Positions 28,487 to 39,880 are shown, counted from the first letter of the stretch. The stretch is DNA of 64,000 bases from Ecdyonurus torrentis (GCA_949318235.1 OX439131.1:25239403-25303402); one strand, 5' to 3'. The notes: a model not told the origin generated them from the sequence alone. Program-made: numbers and translations.

Positions 28487-29209
28487 TATAGCCATATACA
28501 GTACAACCCTATATAGCATATTATAGCATTGTAATATCTATGCTATGTAGTTAATATGCTGTTCAGCACAAATTGTAATGAACTGAATAAATATTGCTGA
28601 GCATTTTTGTCCGTGAATGAAAAAATTCTGTGAGAATATATAAACTGAATAGAAAAATGAAAGTAATCAATGACTATAGTATGGGAAATAATTAAATGTA
28701 TGATGATGCTCTATTCTTTAATCGACAGCAAATATTAAATTACAAATTAAGAGTATTTTATGTAGGCTTTATTTGTATCCTTGTTTGATATATAAAAATA
28801 TATTAATATTGGTATTGGTGTATCAATGTAAACTTTACCCCCACCCTTATCTTACATTCAGCAGTGTATTATTATTCCGTCACTTAATATAACGTTGACA
28901 ATATAAACAGCTTGTATTATATATGTAACAATAATGAAAAGTTTGAGTCGAAACGAATTTCAGATTGTAATTTTGTTTAACTATATGGCTATACTTATTA
29001 TCTTATTATGCATACAGCTAACTATTTACCGCTGAAGAAATAACGTTTATACCAACAAGTTACTGTTTAAACCTTTTTTCAACCTAGTTATTGGTTTGTA
29101 CTGAAGAGTTACATCTATGTAACTAAATAATTTTTTTAATTTATGTTTTCCGTGCTTTTTGGTAAAACTTAAGCATAACAGAGGTCTTCCGTATTGTTAC
29201 CTCGTATAG

Positions 29210-29292
29210 TAGAGTTTTTTTTTGTCATGAGACTATCATGAGCTATCTGTTATATAGAGCTCATGATACTAGTCTCATGACAAAAAACCTCT
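29210..29292. repeat. 83-bp palindrome
   Basis: TAGAGTTTTTTTTTGTCATG...TCATGAGCT is mirrored by AGCTCATGATACTAGTCTCA...TCTA with a loop of about 15 bp. No family match. Confidence 0.6.
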
Positions 29293-29885
29293 ATTTACAA
29301 AAAGATTAACTTCGATTTAATGTAAATTAGGACGCACAGAATATGTAGGTGCTCATGATACTTGTAACTCTTAATTATAGCATTCTAACATAACCATATA
29401 TATAATTAATTTTTTCAAAAAAAAAAAAAAAAAAAAAAAAAAAATGTGATTGCTATATAGCAGAGTAGAAAGTAAATCATTGGAATTCATACCAATAAGA
29501 ATACACAAAATTTGAAAAAATAAAGTTTCAAACTTTTGGCGCTCTAACGGTATAGATCAATTGACTTAATTATCATAATTCATAACATTATGTATATTTT
29601 AATAAATACATAAATTATGACAATTATAATAATTATGAAAAGGAAAATTAATAAAAAATTAAACATCTACAGAATCATCAAAAATTATATTTTCATAATT
29701 ATTTAGTATTCTAATTAATGTTAGTACTTTCAATTGATCGATATATCTTTGAAAAATCATATAAAAATTAAATAATAATTAAAATAGAACCTACTCGTTT
29801 AGTCTACAGATCATACGATCTACGATATCAAATTATATTAATGAAAAATAAAATAAAAATAAAATAAATTATAATAAGTAAAACC

Positions 29886-30049
29886 AGATCATATAGCTAC
29901 AGATCATACGATCTACAATTCCCTGTTAACCAATTACTTTTAGTACCCGCCCACTTACTTACCCTTACCATCCCCCTGTACCTTTGCCCCGCCTTTTTGG
30001 GGATCCTATGAGCAAGGGAGACTGTGAGCAGGGGATCGTAAAAGATGAC

Positions 30050-30052
<3 letters not shown>
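29886..30052 (-). repeat. Dispersed repeat R, copy 2, abutting (TA)n
   Basis: Read on the minus strand it starts right after (TA)n with GAGGTCATCTTTTACG, then ATCCCCTGCTCACAG and CTCATAGGATCCCC, matching the start of copy 1. The rest has diverged, apart from a shared GGGCGGG core. Confidence 0.5.

Positions 30053-30110
<58 letters not shown>
30053..30110 (+). repeat. (TA)n at edge of repeat R copy 2
   Basis: About 29 units. Mirrors the arrangement at 26858-26894. Confidence 0.95.
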
Positions 30111-30113
<3 letters not shown>

Positions 30114-30263
30114 TGCACCTAATAAGACTCAATTTTAAATTATTCTACATAACGGCATAACAGAGTACACTGGGGTCCTGAAAAATAAAATCAAACTGAA
30201 GGGTTAATCTCTCCAAGTGATTTATAAATTAGAAACCTCTTTAACGCAAGCAGTCAGATTTTT

Positions 30264-30279
30264 GGGGGGGGGGGGGGGG
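30264..30279 (+). repeat. G16 homopolymer upstream of BTB copy 1 exon 2
   Basis: Ends 50 bp before the exon acceptor. Copy 2 has a similar run at the matching place. Confidence 0.9.
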
Positions 30280-30329
30280 ACTAGCGTATGCATCAATGCT
30301 TATTATTTTCTCTTGTTCTTTTAATATAG

Positions 30330-33081
30330 GCTAAAGAAATGACAGAATGGCAAGAGAATTTGAATTCAGTGACTGACAGAGACACATTTTTACTGAGTAA
30401 CGAATTGTTCACAGACTGCACATTTACAGTAGGAGGAGATGTGAAGGTATGATTGTTATAGTGTAAGCATGTTATAAGAAAAATAACTGATGTTATATCC
30501 CCTTTATTCAGAAGTTCATGTGTCATCGCCTGTACTTGGCAAAGACAAGCTCAACATTTGCTGCCATGCTGTACGGGCGAATGTACAAGAAAAATGAAGT
30601 GATCCACTTGCCTGATGTTACTCCAGAGGCTTTCAGTGCAATGCTTGAGTAAGTTGAAAATAATTGCTGAATTTAAATGCATGGTCAAATATATTATCAC
30701 AATCGTGTGTACAGAGCTCTGTCCACTAGTTCGAGAACGGGTGCAGCGGCGGCGCAGCGTTTTCTCATAAAGATAGCATAGTGTGTTTGCGAGTTGCCTA
30801 TACAAATCGTTCTTAAACTAGTAGCCAGAGCTGTACATATATGAACAAATTTGCAAATTTCAACTTTCAGCAAGCAACGATAGCTACCTCGAGATAAGGA
30901 ATTTAACATTGTTGATCATATTGCTTTTCTATCAAGTTGTCCCCCTCCCTCCTGCAGGACTGGCCAAAGACATAAATAGACCTGTCAAACCTAAACAACT
31001 CTGCCACTGTTTTACCTGTGACACACACTGGCACACATTGTGTTTCTAGCAAAATGTGTACTTTCATTTTCTATCACCTTGCGCTTCTATCATAGTGATA
31101 CTGCCCAGTCCTGCAGTGCAGTGCAGTCAGACAGTGGAAGTAGTAGCCCACGCCAAGCTAGAGGTATCTTGAGACGAATCATCAATCCTTCTCATCTCAT
31201 TTATTTCTATTATAAATTACACATGTTTGAACATGTTGTTGGGTTTATCCTGTTGTGGGGCGTAGAACTCATTTTTCAATTTTATGTATGTTACAGGTAC
31301 GTTTACAGTGGTAAAATTACACTCAGTGAATATAGCTACATCACAGTGTGTAACCTACTGTATCTAGTGAAGAAATACTTGCTCCCCAAGTCACTTCACG
31401 ACCAGCTGAGGACTTATCTCTGTGAGCATGTGCTCCTAGTCCCTGACAATGTGTGGACTGCCATTGAGTTTGCCAGATGTAATGATGAGCCAAAACTTTA
31501 TGAAAAAGCTTGGATGGTAAGATAAATAAATATTACTTTTTTTTTAACACACTCCAGTAATGTCTTAAAAAATTGCTTAAAATATTAGACATCTCTCACT
31601 ATTTAAATAGCTCTAATGAATAATAGTAATAATAATACAAAAGGGGGTGAGGTAAGCATTATCTGACAGGGACACCTTGGGTATGTGAGAGAGAAAATAA
31701 TTTCTATCCCAGGCCAAAATTAAATACAGAACAGAACACCATACGAAGCTAAGCTATACCATATTATAGTAAATAGCAATTAACCAAATACACACAGTTA
31801 AACTAGACTAAAATGTGTGAATGCAATGGTTAAGAAAAATTTAATTTGATATCAAATTAGCACTGCATGCTATTATTTAGCAATGCTACTAGACATGTGT
31901 AAGTATTACCATGGTTCTCATATACCTGGCCCTCTTGCAAGAAAATGTCATTAACTGTACCTGTATTGTTGATTTCTTGTGTAGGAAAAGTTTTGATCAA
32001 AATATATGGCTATACTATACTCCATGAATTTTAAAATTAATTAAGGAATCAAGTTTTTATATTTTCCAGGCTGCAGGATTGAGAAACTTTAAATAAGTGC
32101 TAAAATACATCACTTAACTTATTGCAATACTTATTACTTATTATTGCAATAGATAATGCAATTGTATTGTACTTGATATTTCTGTGTACAGTATTAAAAC
32201 TTTTTTTTTAATTTATTCAGGTTGTGGAGAGCGAAACAGAGAAATTTCTACGTTCAGAGAGTTTTGTTGACGTGACAATGATGACGCTCGTGGCTCTTGT
32301 TCAGAGAAGCATTCTGTCCTGCTCAGAAGTTCTATTATTCCAAGCCTGCATGTTTTGGGCCTACAATGAAATTGGAAGACCAGACTGTCCACACACAGAA
32401 GTGCGAGAAGTTTTAGCACCAATTCTTCCACACATCAGATTCTTGGCAATGCCAGGAGAAGATTTTGTCAAAGAAGTCAAGGGCTGCGGTCTTCTTACAC
32501 CAGAAGAATTTCTACCTATTGTGATCAATGCTTTGGTACCAAATTGTGAGCCAGTACCTGACACAATTTGCAATATAACATTTCAACGTAATAGTAAAAC
32601 CTCTTTTTATGTTCATGGAGTATCAAATATCAACCAAGATTTCAAATTATTAAAAGAAGTTCAAGGAGAACTTAATACTGTAGCTTATGCAACGTCTACA
32701 GCTCTTGCTGGTGAACAATTGATTGGTATTGAAATTCCATCACAAGAAATAATTCAACCATCAAATGGTGAAACCTATGAGGAAAGCTTAACAGTTATTG
32801 TTTATAAAACTTACAGCAATGAAATAATTAAAAAAGTAAGATTCAATGAAACAGTTCCCTACAACTCTCTTATCTTAGTTTTATTTGATGAGCCTCATGT
32901 AAATGCAGATTGGCTACTTGCATTAACTGTTAGAATTATTTTTCATAAATCTGGAGTGTATCCTTTCAAACCCAAATCTTCAATAATAAAAAAAAAGCCA
33001 GGTTTCAATACAAATCTGAGATATGATTGCAATTATGCAAAGTTTATTCACAGTGTTATATGGTTAAAGAGTTCATTTTAG
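30330..33081 (+). CDS. BTB-BACK-PHR-like protein, tandem copy 1 (BTBD1/2/3/6 type)
   Basis: Coding exons, each bounded by AG and GT: 30330-30446, 30512-30648, 31297-31516, 32221-33081 (stop TAG 33079-33081). Together they give about 444 residues, against roughly 480-540 in the vertebrate BTBD1/2/3/6 proteins. The BTB fold covers about residues 18-115, with HRLYLAKTSSTFAAMLYG, LPDVTPEAF and the YVYSG strand. BACK follows at about 130-250 (NVWTAIEFA, EPKLYEKAW, then IRFLAM). The last ~170 residues are a divergent PHR-like domain (LIGIEIPSQ, YEESLTVIVY, FHKSGVYPF). Family knowledge: such proteins bind Cullin-3 through BTB and present substrates through PHR. That role is inferred here. The true start is uncertain: the first exon seen is entered in phase 0 from an AG at 30329, and copy 2 has a separate ATG exon upstream, but no equivalent was found here. 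ATG 30339 is an in-frame alternative. Intron 3 (30649-31296) carries a Tc1-like MITE. Copy 2 lies 1.76 kb downstream on the same strand. Confidence 0.86.
30710..30835. mobile_element. Tc1-like MITE family M2 in intron 3 of BTB copy 1
   Basis: Starts TACAGAGCTCTGTCCACTAG and ends, reversed, TACAGCTCTGGCTACTAGTT. The internal block TCTCATAAAGATAGCATAGT is shared with two copies at 39756-39991. TACAG...CTCTGG-type termini at TA are typical of Tc1/mariner elements. 126 bp, non-coding. Confidence 0.72.
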
Positions 33082-33394
33082 TAAATAGCCTATAGATGCT
33101 AATAATTGTTGTTTTTGTTCAAAGCTGCATCAAGTCTGATATATTTTATATAATGTCTTTTGTTTTTGTGCTATACTTTTTATTCTAGTGTAAATGTCAT
33201 ACTTTTGTATTGTTTTTTTATTATTAATGTAATATTATTAAAAGTTGATTCTATTTCAAAATATTCTAGGTATAAAAAATACTTTGATAATTAAATAACT
33301 GTAGTGTATTATTCTCTTTTGTTTGTGTTTTTATTTGTGTTTTGCAAATGTTCAGGATAGTGTACTGTATTTGAAATTAATATGTTCATAATTT

Positions 33395-33400
33395 AATAAA
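33395..33400 (+). terminator. Candidate poly(A) signal of BTB copy 1
   Basis: AATAAA about 314 nt after the stop codon at 33081. It would give a short 3' UTR and leave about 1.4 kb before the start codon of copy 2. Confidence 0.4.
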
Positions 33401-33691
33401 TATTAGGAACAAATCGTTAATGCAATAATTGATAATTAATTCAAAGATTTGATAGAAAAACACATAGATATATTACGAAAAATTGGGGAATGGGAGATAG
33501 TATAAGCTTACACTAATAGAGCTACACACGTGGTAGAGAATATTCTAACCCAGGCCGAAAGGAAATTTAAAAACGTATGTAAGTGGCTCATATATTATTC
33601 TGTAGAAAGCGAGGTTCATAAAAAAGTAAGCACCATAAATTTGTTAGGCAAACAGAAATTCTCCTCTGGGAAATAGGCTAAATTTTTCAAT

Positions 33692-33707
33692 CCCCCCCCC
33701 CCCCCCC
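33692..33707 (+). repeat. C16 homopolymer between the BTB genes
   Basis: Followed by TCCC. Part of the G/C-run cluster of this locus. Confidence 0.9.
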
Positions 33708-34837
33708 TCCCAGTAATATTTAAAAGGGAAAATGTATAGACATATATATATTTTTTTTTTGTGGGCATTATGTTTTACGTTAAAAGAAAAATTTCACAAT
33801 TTTCAGATGGGGCAGTTAGGCTGAAAGACATTTAGGTTGGGGAAAAAAAAAAAAAAAAAAAAAAAAAAGCATTTCTGAAATTTTTTTAATTATAACTTTT
33901 ATTATTTTTACTGAATATTTTATTTGTTGTTAAAGTGGGTCTTATAGATTTGTAGGGCTGGTATTTTTTTCAAATTATAATTGTTTTCCTATTAAATTGA
34001 ATTTTATTATGTTTTATAATAATAGCCTAATGTTATATAACATAGTAATAAAATGTCTGTATATAGTGTGTTGACCATAATTAATTGTGAGTCTTACATG
34101 AGATATATTATAATATAAACTGTGTAGCATAACTAAAAATAATTGTCTCAAAATCTCTTGGTCAATCTAATTTAAATGTTTAAATCAATATTTTTGAAAC
34201 TTTCATACAGTTTGTTTTATAATACACTTTTTATATTGCATGAACCAAAAGATATTAGTTTGAGTGTCAAACACAAGTTTGTGATATTGTTATTATAGCA
34301 AAAATGTTTTTTAACTGCAGTTTTGTGCCTGTATTTTTATGTTAAAAAACTGTTGCTCAAGAGAAGAAGAATCATATTATAAATATGCAAAGTCAAAACA
34401 AGTGACATTTTTGTGTTGCTGCGGTGATGTGCAGCAATGTGCCTCATGAGTTCTTAAGTGTTCAACTAAATATCTGTGAACAGTGAAGTTTGAAATGTGT
34501 TAACAATTTTCTTTAAAAAAAAAAAAAAAAAAAAGTTTTAAAAATTCCAGCTATGCCAAATTTGTGTCTCTGTCTACTCCCTACTCTCTACTTGCTGATG
34601 CTGTGCTGCAAGGAACTATAAGGAACATTCTTGGTTAGTCATATAGTTATTCTGTTTAGCTGCTGTGGTGTTTGCTCTATAACTATATTCGTGCTAAACA
34701 TCATGATTTTTAATCCATTGAACTAATTTAACATTTAACCAGGTATATATCCAGTCTTTTTGTGGCAAAAATTTGAGTTTGCATTCCTGCATTTTGACCA
34801 CTTGTGTTGGATTCCTTTTCTACCATCTTATATAACC

Positions 34838-37800
34838 ATGTCTGGATCTGGAGGTGAGCAACAGTCTTCTAATTTACTGGTGCTGAACAAGGTTAGTATC
34901 ATCATTCTATACGTATTATAGTGGGGGGGGGGGGGGGGGTCAAAACATTGTAGATATAGCATAATATAAAATTATGTATAATAATATCTAAATTTATTTT
35001 TAAATTTAATTTTTGCAGGCCAAAGAGATGAGTGAATGGCAGCAAAATTTTGAAACTGTGTCTGAAAGAGATCTATTCCTATTGGAAAAAGAACTGTTCA
35101 CAGACCTCACTTTTGCAGTGGGAAAATTTGCCAAGGTTTGTAGGTTTTTCTTAATAATTATTTTGTCACAGTACAAATATGCATGATGCTTTAATTGCCA
35201 GCAATGAATACATAACGTCTAACATTATGTATGTCTAATACATAATAATTGTCATAATAGTCAACTTTACATAATCAGGATTACATCACTGATGTTGATC
35301 ATTTTTAATTTTATGTTATTTTTGGCTCATTATATGACTTAAATATGTTAAGATATGAGGTTTTTAGGATTTTAATTTCCCACTCCAGATTTTCTGAAAC
35401 ACATTAAAATTGTACATCACTCAAGTCATATCTTTAATATGTCATATATGTGAAACTCTAATATCAAAGTTGTCTTCAAAATGAAGTTACTAAAATGTTC
35501 AGTTGCTAAATGTTGACATTTTTTATATAGAAATAAGATTTTATTGTGATCCATGCTATTTATCTGCATCTTTTAGCAAACCAAGTTCTGTATCTGGAGC
35601 GATCTGGAGAGCGTATTCACTTATTGCATACTTTTTTCACCTTGCTTTTTACACATCCTCAGTACTTTTTGAGTTGTGCTTTTATTTAAATGCTTTTGAT
35701 TGAATGTCTTTCAGAATTTCAGGTGCTAGCAACCTAAATTTAATATGGCACGCCGTCTATTTCAGGACAAAATTAACATAATTTATCATCAATTAATTAA
35801 ATGACTTAAGCAATATATTTGACGTTAAAATTTGATAGGGAGAAACCAAATGAGAGTTGGCGCCAGGCAGCAGCATCAACTGAAAATCTGAAATGGCGAT
35901 ATAGTGGTTTAAAAAAATATATATTTGAAAAATATATATATCATGCCATATATTGTCTATGGCATGATAAATATATTTTTCAAATATATATTTTTAAACC
36001 ACTATCGCCATTTGAGATTTTCAGTTGACGCTGCTGCCTGGCGCCAACTCTCATTTGGTTTCTCCCTATCAAATTTTAACGTCACATGTTTGTCCATACC
36101 GCGATGGTATCTTTCCTTTTCCTAGATACATAAGTAATATATTTTATTAATAATATTTAATATTATTTTATCTAGTAGTCTACTAAATGCCCCTTGCAAA
36201 AGAAGTGATCTGATTATAAGAAGATGCCTAATTTACATTTTTTTCTTTTTCTTTTACATGTTTGTAGAAAATCAAATGTCACCGTTTGTACTTGGCAAAA
36301 ACAAGTTCAGCATTCTCTGCTATGCTGTATGGAAATATGTACAAAAATCATGAAGTGTTCCACTTACCTGATGTCCATCCAGGTGCTTTCAAGGCCATAC
36401 TCAAGTAAGTGTCTGCAACTATTCTGCTGTACTACAACTGACTGATAAAAAGTTGATAGGATAACACATTGAGAGATTTGAAAAATTGGAGACCGAGCTG
36501 TTAATTGATAGGGACACTTTGCATAAAAACCTTCCAGTCTTATCATTCCAGTACTTGCTCTCAGCCAGCCACAGCTTGCCGTTGCCTAAGATTAAGTGGG
36601 AGCTTCTCTCTCCTCGCCATGCTGATGAGGCTCAGTAAGGCACAACCCCATGGCTTGTTCCCATGGCTTAGTGAGGTGTCACAAGTAGTGGCTTATTTGT
36701 TTTTGCACCACTGCACTAGCAAATACAAGCCAAAACCACCCATTAAGCTCAACCCTCTATAAAAACTCTTGCATAGGTAATAATGAGCTCACTATAAAAT
36801 AACAGTTTGCAATTTATAAATATCTATCAAGTTTAATGTGATAGACGAAGCAAGTCTCTGTCAATAGTCAATAGACCCCTTGCACATCCTTGCGCTTTGT
36901 CGCCATGTTTGTGGTGCCTAATGCATTGTCCAGCATAGGGGAAATATAATTTCTCCTAATTTTTCACATAAAAAAAGTTTATTTCAACTGAACTGAACGA
37001 TTTTTTTCTTCGTATGTTTCAAACTTATTAGGCCATGTATTCCTGACCAACCAAATGGCGGCTCTTAAATATGAGTGCAACCGGTCTATTAACAGCTCTA
37101 TATTTCCTATTCCTCAAGTTTTTTTTAAATCAATGTGTGTTTAGCCTTTTATCAATCAAAATTATCACAAAATCAAATTTGTTCCTTAATTATTACTGTT
37201 ACTCTTATTATTATTATTTTTTTTTTAGTGACACTCTGCATAACTAAATTCAGCTAATGTATTGCTTGGTGTTTAATAAATAAATATATAAAATTGTTAT
37301 GCAAAAAAGTAGTAATAATAAAAAAAGTAATAATAACTGTAAATGTTTACGATACTAACCGCGATGCCCCCCCTCCCCCCCCCCCCCCCCCCCCCCCGCA
37401 ATTAGAATATATGTTAATAAATTGTTGTTATGTATTCAAAAAATGTTTTATAATGTAATTAATATTTATAGGTACATTTACTGCGGAAGTATCGAGCTCA
37501 GTGAATACAGTTACATCACTGTGTGTCATATGCTGTATGTAGCCAAGAAATACTTGCTGCCAAACTCACTCCACCAGCAACTGAGAAAGTATCTGTGCAA
37601 TCATGTTTATCCAGACAATGTGTGGGATGCCATTGAGTTTGCCAGCTCCAATGATGAACCACAACTGGAAGAAAAAGCTTGGGAGGTAATGATAGTAAAA
37701 ATAAAATATTAATTGACGTTTAGTTGATACAAAAGTTTGTGCTCATAAATATTGTGAAATGATAAGTCTATAAACTTTATATTTTTATCCCACATTATTA

Positions 37801-39548
37801 TTATAAATTTGTCTTTGTCAATAAATTGAAGGCTATAATTAAAAGAGGATCTAGTCTAGTGAAAACAACAATAATAATAAGTAATCCGTGTACAGAACAC
37901 AACAATATAATATACTATAAAAAATAAAGCTCTAGCAAAAGATGTTGGAGTTCAGTCTATTGTGATATGTAATATTCTTTCTAAGTGAGAAGCTTTCTGG
38001 ACCCAAAGCATTTATTTTCCTGAGTTCCAATTCTATTTTGACACAAAAATAAAAACAAAGTATCTGAATTCCTGAAAAACAGTTAACTTACAGAATACAG
38101 TAAACTCTCAATTTTGTGAAGTTCAGGTCTGTGAATTTCTCAAATTTGTGAAATGCTCAGTTATTGGGTCCTCAGCAGCTGGGGGGAGGGGGGGGAATAT
38201 AAAAATATAAAATATACTTCAATATAAGCATGGCAATGTTACAGCTTGCGATTTTGTGAAATGGCCAATTTCTGGATATCTTGTGATTTTACAAAATCAA
38301 GAGTTACTGTAAGGGTCGTGTAACTGTGAAACTTTCAATGTAGAAGACAAATTGTAATGCTAATTCTTTACATTCTCTACCAGAGTGTAAAATTAAGAGT
38401 GTACTCTAAAATTGCGTGCAACAGCGCTCTGTTAAATATTTTGCACCCTGGCAGCTTGTTTATTATTTTTATTTATAAAACTCTATTTTATAATTATATC
38501 AATATTAATCTACTGTGGTAAGGCCCTTGCTGGTCTTTCTACCCTTAAGTATTCATTGAATATGGCTTTAATGAGGTTTAAAAAGGTTTAATGAGAGAGA
38601 GAGAGAGACTGCAATAGATTTTTTAATTACTGTACTTTCTTAAAAATTAATTTTTTTTCTGTGTGTTGCAGTTTCTTGAGTTCGAGACAGCAAGATACCT
38701 AGATTTGGACAGTTTTCTCCAAGTAAGAATGCAGACATTGCTGGCTCTGGTTAAGAGAGACAGCCTGGCATGCACTGAGGTACAGTTGTGGCAAAGCCTG
38801 CATGCTATGGGGACACACTAAAGTTGAGAAAACAGGACGAGGTGAGGCACAACTGAGGGAAGTGGTGTATCCGGTGATTGAACACATCAGGTTTCTTGCA
38901 ATGTCTGCTCAAGAATTTGTCACACAGGTAACAAATAGGAAAATACTGTATGAGGAAGAAATGTTTCCTATTCTCATCAACTTGAATGTTAAAAACTTTA
39001 AAGATCTCCCTGAATCTATATGTAAAATATCTGCAGCCCGTGAGAGTCCTAATTGTTTTTTTGTGTTGGGCACTCCATACAATTCAAAAACATGTACTAA
39101 AAACGCTTCCAAAATCAATGAAAATTATTTGCTTAATGCACATGATAATACCCTGTGTGGTATTGAGATTCCAACACAAGTGAATAAAATTACCAAAAAC
39201 ACAGGTTGTGATGGATCATATGAGGAAGATCTTACTATAGTGATGTTGATGTACCAAAACCCATTTAATAAAGGTGAACCAGAAGTTATTTCTAAAAGAG
39301 TAAATCAAATGGTTTCATACAACTCAAAAATTGATGTTTCATTTGAAGAACATATTCTGGTCAAGAATACAATACTTAGCCTTATTGCTATTGAAGTAGT
39401 ATTCCACAAGTCTGGTATTTATCCTATAAAATCTGATGCCATTTTGCCTAAGGAAAATTCAGTTTGGGATAGAAGTGACCCTAACTTAAAATTTGAAACT
39501 AAATTTGAGACATTTTTATGCAGTGTTGTATGCAAGAAAATTAAATAA
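34838..39548 (+). CDS. BTB-BACK-PHR-like protein, tandem copy 2, frameshifted in last exon
   Basis: Exons 34838-34891 (ATG with A at -3; 18 codons), 35019-35135, 36268-36404, 37472-37685 and 38672-39548 (stop TAA), all with GT-AG borders. Intron phases 0, 0, 2, 0 match copy 1 where both are visible. The domain order is the same: BTB (HRLYLAKTSSAFSAMLYG, LPDVHPGAF, YIYCG), BACK (NVWDAIEFASSNDEPQLEEK, IRFLAM) and a divergent PHR-like tail (CGIEIPTQ, SYEEDLTIVM, FHKSGIYP). Exon 5 is 877 nt, one more than a multiple of three. Aligned with copy 1 at 32341-32349, there is one extra A within 38793-38795. As written, translation stops at TAA 38819-38821 after about 223 residues, so PHR is lost. The frame then continues open for about 245 codons, so decay is recent or the base is an assembly error. 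Corrected length would be about 465 residues. A variant poly(A) hexamer ATTAAA lies at 39602. Intron 2 contains a long hairpin and intron 3 a MITE. Role inferred as for copy 1. Confidence 0.8.
34923..34939 (+). repeat. G17 homopolymer in intron 1 of BTB copy 2
   Basis: Ends 79 bp before exon 2 at 35019. Confidence 0.9.
35821..36083. mobile_element. Near-perfect 263-bp hairpin element in intron 2 of BTB copy 2
   Basis: The left arm from GACGTTAAAATTTGATAGGG is matched in reverse to the right end at 36083, including AGTTGGCGCCAGGCAGCAGC. The arms, about 128 bp each, differ by only a handful of bases and A-run lengths. A loop of about 7 nt lies between TCATGCCATA and TATGGCATGA. Such high arm identity suggests a recent element. 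It lies in intron 35136-36267, so it would be transcribed with the gene. Confidence 0.8.
36873..37087. mobile_element. MITE family M1, copy B, in intron 3 of BTB copy 2
   Basis: Same termini and internal blocks as 25158-25450. Flanked by TA on both sides (AATAGACC and GGTCTATT), consistent with a TA target duplication. It lies in intron 36405-37471. Confidence 0.7.
37367..37397 (+). repeat. C-rich run (C7-T-C23) in intron 3 of BTB copy 2
   Basis: Ends 74 bp before exon 4 at 37472. Confidence 0.9.
38181..38196 (+). repeat. G-rich run in intron 4 of BTB copy 2
   Basis: G6-A-G9 about 475 bp before exon 5. Confidence 0.85.
38793..38795 (+). other. One-base insertion (frameshift) in BTB copy 2
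   Basis: The A triplet in GGCAAAGCCTGCATG corresponds to an A doublet in copy 1 (CCAAGCCTGCATG, from 32340). Before the site the frame matches copy 1 up to the BACK motif CTEVQLWQ. After it, the +1 frame resumes with CMLWGHTK, against CMFWAYNE in copy 1. The in-frame stop follows at 38819. Confidence 0.8.
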
Positions 39549-39755
39549 TTGTAGAAGTAAATATATATATTTTTTGAAAGCGCATTATTATTATTATATT
39601 TATTAAACACCAAGGTGTACTTTTATAGTATAATCATGTAATTTAAGTGTACTTTTAATTATGAGGATCAGATATAAGCATTATTAACAATTTGGGACTT
39701 TGTAAGGAACAAATATTGATCAATAATTATATGATTGATAAATTATGATGTACTG

Positions 39756-39880
39756 TACAGCTCTGGACTAAAGTTCCTGAACGGGGCAGTGGCGGCTGCT
39801 GAGTTTTTCTCATAAAGATAACATAGTGTGGTTGCAGGCTGCGTATGCAGATCATTTGGGAACTTTTGGCCAGAGGTGTA
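39756..39880. mobile_element. Tc1-like MITE family M2, tandem copy a
   Basis: Termini TACAGCTCTGGACTAAAGTT and, reversed, TACACCTCTGGCCAAAAGTT, with internal CTCATAAAGATAACATAGTG. Its right end overlaps the left end of copy b by the shared TA (39879-39880). Confidence 0.75.

Larger units (their letters stand above)
33082..34837. other. Intergenic spacer between the BTB paralogues
   Basis: Presumed 3' UTR of copy 1 followed by the presumed promoter and 5' UTR of copy 2. Contains C16, an A28 run (33842-33869) and an A20 run (34515-34534). No TATA box is obvious near 34838. Confidence 0.5.

Noticed and set aside
31040..31296. In-frame upstream extension of BTB exon 4 through intron 3
   Set aside because: Starts at GTG. 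Copy 2 has no such sequence, and the acceptor TTACAG at 31291-31296 with phase 2 restores the family reading.
36505..36762. 85-codon frame in intron 3 of BTB copy 2
   Set aside because: No ATG start at its 5' end, no domain, no counterpart in copy 1. It lies wholly in a GT-AG intron.
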